Positions 33,207-42,010 of a stretch of 64,000 bases of DNA are shown here, one piece after another. The notes beneath the pieces were generated by a model, which had not been told where the DNA came from, did no database searches, and was given only the letters and a program-made list of their open reading frames with translations. Numbering within the stretch: position 1 is the stretch's first letter; every line of letters begins with the position of its first letter. Location of the stretch: NCBI RefSeq assembly GCF_000737705.1, contig NZ_JPRH01000004.1:496001-560000 (forward strand), read 5' to 3'. This stretch comes from Chryseobacterium soli. Lineage in GTDB: Bacteria > Bacteroidota > Bacteroidia > Flavobacteriales > Weeksellaceae. A program made the translations under genes and the position numbers.

Positions 33207-34040
33207 TTAACCACCCACAAAATCTCCGCCGTTGATATGAATGATTTCGCCTGTAATGTAAGTGGCATCATCAGAAGCCAGAAAAACATAAGCCGGTGCC
33301 ACTTCAGAAGGCTGCCCTGCCCGTTTTAACGGAGTGTCTTTTCCAAATGTTGAAAGCGTATCGAACGTTTTCTTTACCAAAGGCGTCCAGATGGGTCCCG
33401 GAGCAACTCCATTGACCAGGATTTTCTTTTCTGCAAGGTTAACGGCCAACGACCGAATAAAAGTTGCAATGGCTCCTTTTGTAGCAGAATAATCAAGTAA
33501 ATGATCACTTCCGCGATAGGCCGTAACAGAAGTCGTACAGATAATTCTTCCGCCTTTATTCATAAGGGCAAGAAAATTCCTTGTAAAAGAAATCATGGAA
33601 ATGATATTGACATTAAAGGTCTCCTGTATCTGGTGATCCGATATGTTTTCAATATCATTCTTTGGAAACTGAACGCCGGCATTATTAACTAAAATATCCA
33701 GGGTTTTCCATTCTTTTTTTATTTTCTGTACACATTTTGTACGGAAAGCAGCTTTTGAAATATCGCCTTTTATCAGAATGCATTTTCCGCCTTCTTTTTC
33801 CACGAGCTTCAAGGTTTCTTTAGCATCTTTGTCACTTTCTTTATATACAACAGCAATATCCGCTCCTTCTCTTGCAAAGTGAACGGCTACTGCCTGCCCT
33901 ATTCCGCTGTCACCTCCGGAAATAAGCGCTTTTTTATTGGCCAGTTTTTGGCTTCCCCGATAGTTTTCACGAATAATCTCGGGAAATAAACCATCTTTGG
34001 GTACTTTTGATTTAGATTGTGACTTGTTCTGTGTCTTCAT
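33207..34040 (-). CDS. Short-chain dehydrogenase/reductase (YhdF/YhxC-like)
   Basis: 277 residues from ATG 34040 (a TTG two codons earlier is less likely). An N-terminal extension (SKVPKDGLFPEIIRENYRGS) typical of the extended-tail SDR group precedes the NAD(P) motif KALISGGDSGIGQAVAVHFA. The NNAG motif (ILVNNAGVQFP), catalytic Ser (CTTSVTAY) and YSATK follow. The C-terminus ITGEIIHINGGDFVGG is family-typical. It is an NAD(P)H-dependent oxidoreductase, in some relatives glucose 1-dehydrogenase-like or general-stress associated; substrate unknown. Confidence 0.88.
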   Translation of the reverse strand: MKTQNKSQSKSKVPKDGLFPEIIRENYRGSQKLANKKALISGGDSGIGQAVAVHFAREGADIAVVYKESDKDAKETLKLVEKEGGKCILIKGDISKAAFRTKCVQKIKKEWKTLDILVNNAGVQFPKNDIENISDHQIQETFNVNIISMISFTRNFLALMNKGGRIICTTSVTAYRGSDHLLDYSATKGAIATFIRSLAVNLAEKKILVNGVAPGPIWTPLVKKTFDTLSTFGKDTPLKRAGQPSEVAPAYVFLASDDATYITGEIIHINGGDFVGG

Positions 34041-34088
34041 AGGCAAATCTATTTTCTAAACAAACATCAAACAGCAAGCCGAAATGTA

Positions 34089-34946
34089 TTAAGCGTTATA
34101 AGCTTCTTCTAAATCTTTAATGATAATTTTCTGCATTTTCATCATTGCCTGAACAACTTGCTGAGATTTTTCCTGATCAGCATCATTCATCAGTTGAATC
34201 AGTTTTTTAGGAACAATCTGCCAGCTGAATCCGTATTTATCTTTTAACCAGCCGCACATACTTTCTCTTCCACCGCCAGAAATCAAGGTATTCCATAAAT
34301 GATCGGTTTCTTCCTGATCATCCGTCATGATCACCATTGAAATTCCTTCATTAAAATCAAAGGCGTGGTCATAGGAATTATCCATACAAAATAAGCTATA
34401 TCCGTCGATCACAAAATGAGCATGCTGAACATTTTCAAGAACTTCATTAGGTTCACCCCCATCTTTATAATGTAAAATATTTCCTATTTTAGAATTCGGG
34501 AAGGTTTGAGTATAAAACTCCATGGCTTCCTTGGCTTTTCCATTATTCTGATGAATAAACATGAGTGTCGGCACTAATTTCTGTTCATCAGCTTTTTCTC
34601 CTAAAAACAGCTGCCATGTCGTACCAAACCGGTCTTTTACCCAACCGTATTTTTTGCTCCAAGGATAAGAATCCAGGGCCATTAAAGCCATTCCACCTTC
34701 TAATAACTGATCCCAATATTGCTGAACCTCATCTTCTGTATCACAAATGACCATAAAAGAAACGGAAGCATTTTTTTCAAAGTGTGGTCCACCGTTCAAA
34801 AGCATCAGTTTTTGGCCAAAAAGATCAATATTCACCACTACCGGTGTGTCGGCAGTAATGGTTCCGCCAAATATTTTACAGTACAATGCAGCAGCTTCGC
34901 CTGCATCTCCATCATGCCAGAGACATGGAAAAATATCGTTATTCAT
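34089..34946 (-). CDS. Two-domain VOC/PhnB-like protein
   Basis: 285 residues made of two PhnB/3-demethylubiquinone-methyltransferase-like (VOC superfamily) domains. The first is about 1-118 (FPCLWHDGDAGEAAALYCKI ... YGWVKDRFGTTWQLFLGE) and the second about 125-250 (PTLMFIHQNNGKAKEAMEFY ... CGWLKDKYGFSWQIVPKKL). Both end in the W-x-KD-[RK]-[FY]-G signature, so it is an internal duplication. Despite the family name, methyltransferase activity is not expected; it is probably a ligand-binding or resistance-type protein. Confidence 0.82.
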   Translation of the reverse strand: MNNDIFPCLWHDGDAGEAAALYCKIFGGTITADTPVVVNIDLFGQKLMLLNGGPHFEKNASVSFMVICDTEDEVQQYWDQLLEGGMALMALDSYPWSKKYGWVKDRFGTTWQLFLGEKADEQKLVPTLMFIHQNNGKAKEAMEFYTQTFPNSKIGNILHYKDGGEPNEVLENVQHAHFVIDGYSLFCMDNSYDHAFDFNEGISMVIMTDDQEETDHLWNTLISGGGRESMCGWLKDKYGFSWQIVPKKLIQLMNDADQEKSQQVVQAMMKMQKIIIKDLEEAYNA

Positions 34947-34990
34947 AATTTTTAAAATTTAAGGGGTGAATTTTTTTCAAATAACCGGTG

Positions 34991-35242
34991 TTATTTTATT
35001 TTTTCATTCTTTTTAAAGGAAAGATGATTTTCTTTCATGTGGTTTTTCAGCTTTTCCATAGCATTCTTTCCGAAGCCATGAAACTGCATGATTTCTTCTT
35101 CAGAATAATCTGATAATTTTTCCAAAGAATCAATTTTTTCTGTTTCTAAAGCCCTTCTTGCAGGAGATGCAATGATTCCTTGCAAAAAATTTCCTCTAAC
35201 AACATGATCAACAGCATACATGGAGCTTAAACATTTTGCCAT
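34991..35242 (-). CDS. Helix-hairpin-helix protein (RNA polymerase alpha-CTD-like)
   Basis: 83 residues from ATG 35242 (an earlier ATG at 35260 adds six hydrophobic residues). The second half (KIDSLEKLSDYSEEEIMQFH then GFGKNAMEKLKNHM) fits the helix-hairpin-helix of the RNA polymerase alpha C-terminal domain, seen in small stand-alone DNA-binding proteins. The first half contains PARRALETE. Predicted to bind DNA or another protein; target unknown. It sits between VOC and SRPBCC genes. Confidence 0.7.
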   Translation of the reverse strand: MAKCLSSMYAVDHVVRGNFLQGIIASPARRALETEKIDSLEKLSDYSEEEIMQFHGFGKNAMEKLKNHMKENHLSFKKNEKIK

Positions 35243-35277
35243 TATGATTAAATTTATCATGACTGTTGCAGAGTTTT

Positions 35278-35691
35278 TTAGTGGTTTTCAACGTATTTAT
35301 GGAAATTGTTGAGAATAGCATACCAGCCTTCCCGCTGCATTTCCACGGAATTTTGTTTTTCAGGATCGAAAATTTCGGTTACTTTCGTCGTGTTTTCGTC
35401 AATGGCGTTAAAAATAACGTCTACTTTTCTCCCGTCTTCAAGATGGTATTGTATTTTCTCGTGGGGAATGACTTCATCATAAATTCCTTCAAAATCAAAT
35501 CCAAAACTGCCATCTTTCGCCTCCATTCGGGTTTTGAATTTTCCGCCTACCCTCAAATCGTTTTCAGAACTTGGGCACTGCCAGCTTTCATGGGCAAAAT
35601 TCCATTTAGTGATATGTTTCGGCTCGTTGAAATAATTCCAAACCTTTTCCACAGGGGCTAAAATCGTAATGTCTATTGTAATTGGATCCAT
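35278..35691 (-). CDS. SRPBCC (AHSA1-type) protein
   Basis: 137 residues: ITIDITILAPVEKVWNYFNE, KHITKWNFAHESWQCP, a central DLRVGGKFKTRMEAKDGSFG block typical of AHSA1 proteins, and EMQREGWYAILNNFHKYVEN at the C-terminus. A ligand-binding START-fold protein, the third of its kind in this run. It is more distant from the two at 32 kb than they are from each other. Confidence 0.85.
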   Translation of the reverse strand: MDPITIDITILAPVEKVWNYFNEPKHITKWNFAHESWQCPSSENDLRVGGKFKTRMEAKDGSFGFDFEGIYDEVIPHEKIQYHLEDGRKVDVIFNAIDENTTKVTEIFDPEKQNSVEMQREGWYAILNNFHKYVENH

Positions 35692-35770
35692 CGTTCTTTT
35701 ATTTTAATTGTTCAGTGAAAGGGTAACCAAAAACAGTTACCCTTCTATAATAATTTAGATAAATATAAGA

Positions 35771-36202
35771 TTATTTTGTATATTCTTCATTATAGTTCAC
35801 CATCCAATGAACCCCGTATTTATCCTGAAAGCTTCCAAAGTAATCTCCCCAAAACTGGTCTTCAATCGGCATTTCTACGTTTCCGCCTTCAGAAAGTCCT
35901 TTAAAAAGCCTGTCTGCTTCTTCTTTGGATTCAGGGAAAATAGATACGTAGTTGTTATTTCCAACGGTTAGGCTTTGCCCGAATTCCGGGACAATGTCAG
36001 ACGCCATTAATAGGTCTCCGCCGATGGGAAGGGCAATGTGCATTACTCTGTTTTTTGCTTCTTCAGATAAATTTTCGGTACCGGGAGCATTTCCCATTTT
36101 ATGTATTTCACCATGGAATTCACCGCCGAAAACAGATTTGTAAAAAGTGAATGCTTCTTCTGCTGTACCATCAAAATTGAGGTACGGATTTAATTTAGCC
36201 AT
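35771..36202 (-). CDS. VOC/PhnB-like protein
   Basis: 143 residues, single PhnB-like VOC domain: LNPYLNFDGTAEEAFTFYKS, then VFGGEF, RVMHIALPIGGDLLMASDIV, and end FGSFQDKYGVHWMVNYNEEY. The dimeric glyoxalase/bleomycin-binding fold is expected; ligand unknown. It lies in the same minus-strand run as the two-domain PhnB-like gene. Confidence 0.85.
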   Translation of the reverse strand: MAKLNPYLNFDGTAEEAFTFYKSVFGGEFHGEIHKMGNAPGTENLSEEAKNRVMHIALPIGGDLLMASDIVPEFGQSLTVGNNNYVSIFPESKEEADRLFKGLSEGGNVEMPIEDQFWGDYFGSFQDKYGVHWMVNYNEEYTK

Positions 36203-36304
36203 GCTATTTGTTTTTAAAAGTTTGTATTAATTGTAGTTATAGCGCACAATGCGTAAAGTCTTTGCGACAACTCTTATTATAAGCTGGAAGAATCCAGAGA
36301 TTTT

Positions 36305-37081
36305 TTACTTGTTTAAAAATTTCTCTATCTCGGAAACCGTCAGGTCTATTAAATTACTGTCAACATTTCCTTCGAAATCCGCCATCATATAGGAGCCATG
36401 GGTAGCCGGCAGAATCATGAGTTGAGCATCGGAAATCAGGCACCACATCTCAACAGTATGTTCAGGTTTCATCACATCTTTATCTCCTGAGATCAATAAT
36501 GTGGGTACTTCTATCGACGTTAAAATTGTATTATCCCAATCTTCAAAATTCTGCATCCTTTTGCAGTCTTTATCAAAGAGGTTTTCGAGTTTTGAAAAGT
36601 CCGGATTTTGGTTTAAAAAATTGATTTTAAGTGGTTCAGGCATTGATTCGAATGTAGCGTTTTGCATACTTTCAAAAAATCCGTCTATCATTCCGTTTTT
36701 TTTATAAAATGAAGAAGCTATAATCAGTTTCTCCACCTTCGCGGGATAAAGATGCGCAACCTGCATCACGGTATTCCCACCATTGCTGAATCCCCAAAAT
36801 GAGGCTTTGTCAATTTCCAGTTCTTTCAAAAGGGCAGCAATATCATGGGCATCCTGTTCAAAAGTCTCCGGGATATCGCGATGTTCTGTCATTCCATGAT
36901 TCTGGAGATCAATTCCAATGAGCTGAAATTTGTCTTGTAACCGTTCTATGGCTTCTTTAAAATCAAACAGCATCGAAGAACCGCCACCATGAATTAATAC
37001 CAACGGCCTTCCGGAACCATAGATTTCATAATACATCTGAATACCATTAACCTTTTTGTATCCTTTTTCCAGAGGATTCAT
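36305..37081 (-). CDS. Alpha/beta hydrolase
   Basis: 258 residues. Oxyanion region PLVLIHGGGSSMLFDF, nucleophile elbow WGFSNGGNTVMQVA with catalytic Ser, acid in VPTLLISGDKDVMKPEHTVE, and His in LPATHGSYMMADFE. A cap region lies between. Substrate cannot be predicted. It overlaps no gene but is only 3 bases downstream of the DinB-like gene, so the two are probably co-transcribed. Confidence 0.88.
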   Translation of the reverse strand: MNPLEKGYKKVNGIQMYYEIYGSGRPLVLIHGGGSSMLFDFKEAIERLQDKFQLIGIDLQNHGMTEHRDIPETFEQDAHDIAALLKELEIDKASFWGFSNGGNTVMQVAHLYPAKVEKLIIASSFYKKNGMIDGFFESMQNATFESMPEPLKINFLNQNPDFSKLENLFDKDCKRMQNFEDWDNTILTSIEVPTLLISGDKDVMKPEHTVEMWCLISDAQLMILPATHGSYMMADFEGNVDSNLIDLTVSEIEKFLNK

Positions 37082-37084
37082 GAT

Positions 37085-37609
37085 TTAATAGTTAAGGTTT
37101 TTATCAAAATCATATTTCATCCCTTCGTACCCGAGAATTCTACGCATCAGCCCGATTTGTCCGCACAGATAATCTTCACGACCAATACACATTCCAACGA
37201 AGTTTAAGATATTTTCTGGGAAAAAATCTATATTCATTCCCATGGGAAAGGCTTTTTCCAGCTCTTCATCGGTAGCAGCAAGCAACTTCTGATAAACAAG
37301 AGGTGAAATTTTATGAAATTCATCTTTAAGCTGCTGCAGAGAAGGATATGTAAAACTTTCATCCAGGGCTTTCCCCTGAAAGAAAAAATCTTTATACTCA
37401 AATTCTTCGTTCAGCCCAAGTACATTTCCGAGTGCATAGCGCATGTCGAGAAAATTGCCGGCCATCCATATGATATGATTGGTTCTGCCTTCAATTCTTT
37501 TGAGTGCATTTTCTTCAGAAATTCCATCGAGGACCAACAGAAAACTTTGGCTGTGTCCTCGAAAAGCAGGAATAATAATGTCTAATTTTTTTGAAGTTGG
37601 TGTGTCCAT
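37085..37609 (-). CDS. DinB-superfamily protein
   Basis: 174 residues of the four-helix DinB/YfiT type: helix 2 NHIIWMAGNFLDMRYALGNV and C-terminal helix IGREDYLCGQIGLMRRILGY. In metal-dependent members the last helix reads H-xx-[YH]-H-x-GQ; here Glu-Asp replaces the usual His positions (GREDYLCGQ), so metal binding may be altered or lost. Possible roles are thiol-transferase-like or unknown. Four bases separate it from the hydrolase gene. Confidence 0.75.
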   Translation of the reverse strand: MDTPTSKKLDIIIPAFRGHSQSFLLVLDGISEENALKRIEGRTNHIIWMAGNFLDMRYALGNVLGLNEEFEYKDFFFQGKALDESFTYPSLQQLKDEFHKISPLVYQKLLAATDEELEKAFPMGMNIDFFPENILNFVGMCIGREDYLCGQIGLMRRILGYEGMKYDFDKNLNY

Positions 37610-37733
37610 TTTTTTGATTTGGTTGATTAAATTTCTCGCTGATTGTGCAGATTAAGCAGATTTTTTTTGAGCTTAATCCCAATTAATGAATTTACATTTT
37701 ACAGATTGTACAATCTTTGAAAGTAATTCTCCT

Positions 37734-38195
37734 TTATTTTATCGCTCCAGATTTCCCGAGAATTCTTCTTAGATAACCGAATTGACCACTGTGGTAAATT
37801 TCGTGAAGAGATAATCCTGATACATCATTAATTATTGCAGCATCAATGTTTTCAAGACTGTTCAGTTTTGCTTCAAACTTATCCTGGGATTTTTTCAGAT
37901 AAGACTTTAAATCTTCGAAACTTATAAACTCATCTTTTCTGTTCAAAGGAATTTCTCCCCTGTTGTAGCATGAAAATTGATCATTATCCCAAACAGATTC
38001 TTCACCTAAAACATTCAAAAAAGCATTTCTTATATAAATTAAATGTCCTAAAATCCAATTCATACAATTAGCATCACCATTGGGAAAAATCATTGATTCT
38101 TCGTTTGAAATATCATTAATATTCATCGAAATTACTTTGTAATTACTCGATATCAGATATTTTATAATGGTAATATCATTTGATTGTGCTTCCAT
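37734..38195 (-). CDS. DinB-superfamily protein
   Basis: 153 residues from ATG 38195; the longer frame from 38231 would overlap the upstream VOC gene, so it is rejected. Helix motifs NWILGHLIYIRNAFLNVLGE and C-terminal LHEIYHSGQFGYLRRILGKS with the conserved H-xx-YHSGQ pattern match metal-binding DinB-like proteins. It starts 4 bases after the VOC gene stop and is translationally close-coupled. Confidence 0.8.
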   Translation of the reverse strand: MEAQSNDITIIKYLISSNYKVISMNINDISNEESMIFPNGDANCMNWILGHLIYIRNAFLNVLGEESVWDNDQFSCYNRGEIPLNRKDEFISFEDLKSYLKKSQDKFEAKLNSLENIDAAIINDVSGLSLHEIYHSGQFGYLRRILGKSGAIK

Positions 38196-38199
38196 TTGA

Positions 38200-38607
38200 T
38201 TATCCTTGAGGAAGTTGAGAAAGATCTGCAAACGTTACATTCCAGCCATGTCCGTTGATGTCCCAAAAAGAATTTTGATACATCCATCCATAGTCCTGTG
38301 GTTCTTCGTGCTGATGAGCTCCGTTTTCAACCGCAGCATGTACCACCTGGTCAACTTCTTCACGGCTGTTGAGTCCTATGGCTACCAAAACCTGAGTGGT
38401 ATCCCCTTTGGGAACAGGTCTTTCAGAAAAAGTCTGAAAATACTCTTCTGTCAAAAACATGACATAAATATTGTCATTCATCACTACACAAACTGCTTTT
38501 TCATCTGAAAATTGTTCGTTGATGGTAAATCCCAGTTTTGTCCAGAATTCTTTTGTTTTCTGAATGTCTTTCACGGGAAGATTCACATAGATTTGATTGA
38601 TTTTCAT
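38200..38607 (-). CDS. VOC-family (glyoxalase-like) protein
   Basis: 135 residues: KINQIYVNLPVKDIQKTKEF, WTKLGFTINEQFSDE, and the end YGWMYQNSFWDINGHGWNV with the D-x-x-G-x-x-W signature. The fold is that of glyoxalase/fosfomycin-resistance proteins, but specific metal ligands are not complete enough to assign an enzyme. First gene of a two-gene unit with the DinB-like protein. Confidence 0.85.
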   Translation of the reverse strand: MKINQIYVNLPVKDIQKTKEFWTKLGFTINEQFSDEKAVCVVMNDNIYVMFLTEEYFQTFSERPVPKGDTTQVLVAIGLNSREEVDQVVHAAVENGAHQHEEPQDYGWMYQNSFWDINGHGWNVTFADLSQLPQG

Positions 38608-38683
38608 TTTGTAATTTTTAATGTTAAACTTTTAACCAAAATTACCAAGTCGTTACGGATATCTACTTGTCATAAGACAAGAT

Positions 38684-39274
38684 TTAATTTTTCTTTGGAT
38701 GGGAAACCAATTCTTTGCGGATTCTGCTTAAAGAAGTATCTGTAACGCCTAAGTAGGAGGCAATCTGTTTTAAAGGGGCAAACTGTACAACCTGAGCTTT
38801 TTGTTCTAAAAGATTGAGATAGCGTTTGGTGGCAGAAAGGGTGAACATTTCTACAGATCGCTGCTTATAGGTAAAAAGTTCTTTGGACATCCATGATCTT
38901 CCCCATTCCCGAAGATTGGGAATTTTATGAAATAAGTCCTGAAAAGTATCATAGTCTAACCGATAGCACTCACAATCGGTAATACAAACGATATTTTCCT
39001 GAGAGGGGATTCTCTGGAAAAGTGATAAAACCTCAATAATAATTTCATTGTCTGCAAAGAAATGGGTGGTTACTTCATTTCCGTTAAAATCATTGACAAA
39101 AGATCTGGCCAGCCCTTTTTCCAGAATGTAATATTCATTGGCCGTTTTTCCTTCTTCAAGAATATACTCTCCTTTTTGAAAGGTTACCTTTTCATGTGCC
39201 TGGAATATTTCATCAAGCTCATCATGCATAAAAAACGGAAAATCATAACATATATCTAAGGCTTTACTATTCAT
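38684..39274 (-). CDS. Crp/Fnr-family transcriptional regulator
   Basis: 196 residues. N-terminal cyclic-nucleotide-binding fold (FQKGEYILEEGKTANEYYIL, EKGLARSFVNDFNGNEVTTH), without the full cAMP-binding cassette, and a C-terminal winged helix (LKQIASYLGVTDTSLSRIRK). This is the flavobacterial Crp/Fnr subtype that usually controls nearby stress or detoxification genes. It may regulate the VOC/DinB genes downstream or the divergent DJ-1 operon; no palindromic site was resolved. Confidence 0.88.
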   Translation of the reverse strand: MNSKALDICYDFPFFMHDELDEIFQAHEKVTFQKGEYILEEGKTANEYYILEKGLARSFVNDFNGNEVTTHFFADNEIIIEVLSLFQRIPSQENIVCITDCECYRLDYDTFQDLFHKIPNLREWGRSWMSKELFTYKQRSVEMFTLSATKRYLNLLEQKAQVVQFAPLKQIASYLGVTDTSLSRIRKELVSHPKKN

Positions 39275-39671
39275 CAGGTGAGTATTTTATACGGTTTTAA
39301 AATTATCATTTTTATTGGAATTAGTGAGAGAAATCACAAATAAATTCATAAAGCATTGCTGGCATGGGCAGACAGCACAGAGGATGATATTCCCAACACT
39401 CTTTTTCACCTTATCATACATTCTGCAATTCCCCAATTTCTTTCATCCATTTTAAAATAAAAAATAATTGTCCCTTTATATCATTGAATAATAGTCTGAT
39501 GAATCTTAATTTCTGTTATGTTTAGGTACCTGAAAGCATTTTACCTGAGCCTTCTATAATAGTCATAAAACATTTCAATCAAATAACTGACTTATATAAA
39601 GAGAAGTGCACTGTATTTGCTTATCCTTAATGTCAAAAAAATATAACCGTTAAACAAACAACATATATACT
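39275..39671. other. Divergent promoter region between Crp/Fnr gene and DJ-1 operon
   Basis: No gene seen. A near match to the -7 box (TGTATTTG) occurs about 50 bases before the DJ-1 start. No clear palindrome could be assigned to the Crp/Fnr regulator. Confidence 0.4.
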
Positions 39672-40352
39672 ATGAATATATTATTCGTCATTACTTCCCA
39701 CGACCAACTGGGAAACACGGGACGTAAAACAGGCTTCTGGGTAGAAGAATTTGCAGCTCCTTATTATACTTTTAAAGATAATGGGTATTCCATTACCATC
39801 GCCACACCAAAAGGAGGCCAGGCTCCCATAGACCCAAGTAGTGAAGCAGAATCTGCTCAGACAGAAGCTACTGAACGCTATTATAAAGATCAGGAAACCC
39901 AAAATCTTATTGCCCACACTCATCCATTATCAGAAATGAAAGCATCTGATTTTGATGCTGTTTTTTATCCTGGAGGTCATGGCCCGCTTTGGGATCTGGC
40001 CAATGATAAAGATTCGGCAAAACTTATTTTGGACTTTTACAACAGCAGGAAACCTGTAGGAGCCGTTTGTCATGCTCCAGGAGTATTTAAGAATGTAACA
40101 TTTGAAAATGGAGATCCTTTCGTTAAAGGAAAAAATGTAACCGGTTTTTCAAATTCCGAAGAAGAAGCTGTACAGCTTACTGAAGTTGTTCCTTTTCTGG
40201 TAGAAGATGAATTACAAAAACTGGGTGGTCATTATACCAAAGGTGCTGACTGGGGAGTACACGTTGTGGAAGACGGCCTGTTGATTACCGGTCAGAATCC
40301 AGCCTCTTCAGAAGCAGTAGCAGAAAAAATAATGTCCCTTTTAAAAAAATAA
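39672..40352 (+). CDS. DJ-1/PfpI-family protein (Hsp31-like)
   Basis: 226 residues. The nucleophile elbow GAVCHAPGVFKNV holds the reactive Cys. Nearby are the acidic residue (FWVEEFAAPYY) and His (YPGGHGPLWDL) used by class I glutamine-amidotransferase-like Hsp31/GlxIII proteins. Relatives act as glutathione-independent glyoxalases (methylglyoxal to lactate) or protein repair enzymes. It is followed after 9 bases by an aldehyde dehydrogenase, so the pair probably detoxifies reactive carbonyls. Confidence 0.88.
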   Translation: MNILFVITSHDQLGNTGRKTGFWVEEFAAPYYTFKDNGYSITIATPKGGQAPIDPSSEAESAQTEATERYYKDQETQNLIAHTHPLSEMKASDFDAVFYPGGHGPLWDLANDKDSAKLILDFYNSRKPVGAVCHAPGVFKNVTFENGDPFVKGKNVTGFSNSEEEAVQLTEVVPFLVEDELQKLGGHYTKGADWGVHVVEDGLLITGQNPASSEAVAEKIMSLLKK

Positions 40353-40361
40353 ATCCTAAGA

Positions 40362-41681
40362 ATGAATACTGAACAAACCCAACATATTACCAATCTTTTT
40401 CAAAGTCAAAAGAAGTTTTTTGTGTCCCGTCAAACACAATCTATTGATTTTAGAATCAAACAGCTGGAACGTTTTAAAAAGGTTTTATCTGAACATACGG
40501 ATGAAATTTGTGATGCATTATATACTGATCTGGGAAAAAGCAGGCAGGAAGCAGAATACGCTGAGATAAAATTAGTAGTTGATGAATTAGACTACTGTAT
40601 TGCAAATCTTGAAGCGTGGGCAAAACCTGTTGAAATGCCAACGGTTACCCATTCTTCCGGGAATGAAATGCTGAGCAGAATTATCCATCAGCCGTATGGT
40701 GTTGTATACATTGTAGGTCCTTTTAATTATCCGGTACAATTGACATTCAGTCCTTTAGTAGGCGCTTTAATGGCCGGGAATACTGCAATCATTAAACCAT
40801 CGGAAAATACTCCGCATGTAGCCAGTGTTATTGAAAAGATTGTAAAAGAAGCTTTCACTCCTGAGTATGTCTCCGTAGTTCAGGGTGCCATTGAAGAAAA
40901 CACATTGCTGCTAAGCCTGGACTTTGACTATATTTTCTTTACGGGAAGTCCTAATGTCGGAAAAATCGTTATGAAAGCAGCTGCTGAAAAGCTCATTCCG
41001 CTAACGCTTGAGCTGGGTGGAAAATCACCAACGATTGTTCATAAAGATGCAGATCTTAATAAAACAGTTGAAAGAATTGCCAGAGGTAAATGGATGAACT
41101 GCGGGCAGACCTGTGTAGCTCCGGATTATATTTATGTCCATGAATCTATAAAAGATGAGCTTATTCAAAGACTTAAAGCCCATTTAGATAAAACGTATCC
41201 GGATACTTCGTTAGGGAAAATCGGTAAAATTGTTTCTCAACAACAGGTTAAAAATCTTGCAGGCTATTTAACCGCAGCGCAGGATAAAGTAGTCTATGGA
41301 GGAAATTATGATCTTGAAACCCGTCATTTTGAAGCCATCATCATGGATCATGTAACCTGGGATGATGCTGTAATGCAGCAGGAAATCTTTGGTCCTATCC
41401 TACCGTTTTTAACGTATACTGATATTGAAACCGTTTTGGATGAAATTAATTCCAGACCAAAACCATTGGCATTATATGTATTTTCAGAAGACAGCAATTT
41501 TGCAGCCGATGTGTTGAACAGAACTACAAGCGGAGATGCTGAGATCAACAGTACCCTTATTCATGTTGGAGTACATTTTCTGCCGTTTGGTGGGGTTGGA
41601 ACCTCCGGAATGGGGAAATACCATGGGAAGTACAGCTTTGAGACCTTTAGCCATGCACGGTCTGTGTTGGAGTTGAAATAA
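40362..41681 (+). CDS. Aldehyde dehydrogenase (ALDH3-like)
   Basis: 439 residues, the short form typical of ALDH class 3. Catalytic base Glu217 in LELGGKSP and nucleophile Cys251 in WMNCGQTCVAPDY, 34 residues apart as in the family. NAD(P)-binding landmark FFTGSPNVGKIVM. The C-terminus FLPFGGVGTSGMGKYHGKYS is the class 3 signature. It oxidises fatty or aromatic aldehydes. It is the second gene of the DJ-1 operon and is followed by a terminator. Confidence 0.92.
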   Translation: MNTEQTQHITNLFQSQKKFFVSRQTQSIDFRIKQLERFKKVLSEHTDEICDALYTDLGKSRQEAEYAEIKLVVDELDYCIANLEAWAKPVEMPTVTHSSGNEMLSRIIHQPYGVVYIVGPFNYPVQLTFSPLVGALMAGNTAIIKPSENTPHVASVIEKIVKEAFTPEYVSVVQGAIEENTLLLSLDFDYIFFTGSPNVGKIVMKAAAEKLIPLTLELGGKSPTIVHKDADLNKTVERIARGKWMNCGQTCVAPDYIYVHESIKDELIQRLKAHLDKTYPDTSLGKIGKIVSQQQVKNLAGYLTAAQDKVVYGGNYDLETRHFEAIIMDHVTWDDAVMQQEIFGPILPFLTYTDIETVLDEINSRPKPLALYVFSEDSNFAADVLNRTTSGDAEINSTLIHVGVHFLPFGGVGTSGMGKYHGKYSFETFSHARSVLELK

Positions 41682-41688
41682 TAATATT

Positions 41689-41722
41689 AGCCTTGTGAAT
41701 CTTTATTTGCAAGGCTTTTTAT
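41689..41722 (+). terminator. Terminator after the aldehyde dehydrogenase
   Basis: AGCCTTG pairs with CAAGGCT, with a 14-base loop and a following T-run. Confidence 0.65.
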
Positions 41723-41780
41723 TTGGAACTTATTCTCAAATGGAAAGATTTAACTTAAAAAGTAAAGTGGTTTATATTTT

Positions 41781-42003
41781 ATAACCACAGGTTTCACAAA
41801 TTTGCACAGATGAGTATGTTAAACTCTCGCGGATTATGCTAATTAATCAGATTTTTTACTTAGGTGAACTTATTATGCGCAATCATTTAAACTTAAAAAA
41901 CTAAAGTGCTTTAAAACTTTTGTGACTTTTGTAGTTTACATTTTCTATAACCACAGATTTCTCAGATTTACACAGATGATCATGGTAAATTCTTGCAGGT
42001 GAT
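41781..42003. repeat. Two diverged copies of an ATAACCACAG-type repeat
   Basis: A stretch of about 57 bases beginning ATAACCACAGGTTTCACAAA (41781) recurs as ATAACCACAGATTTCTCAGA (41947), both continuing with a CACAGATGA motif, a GTAAA-type segment and TTGC/TCGCGG. The period is about 166 bases. No gene lies between 41682 and 42010. Confidence 0.6.
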
Positions 42004-42010
42004 ATGATAT

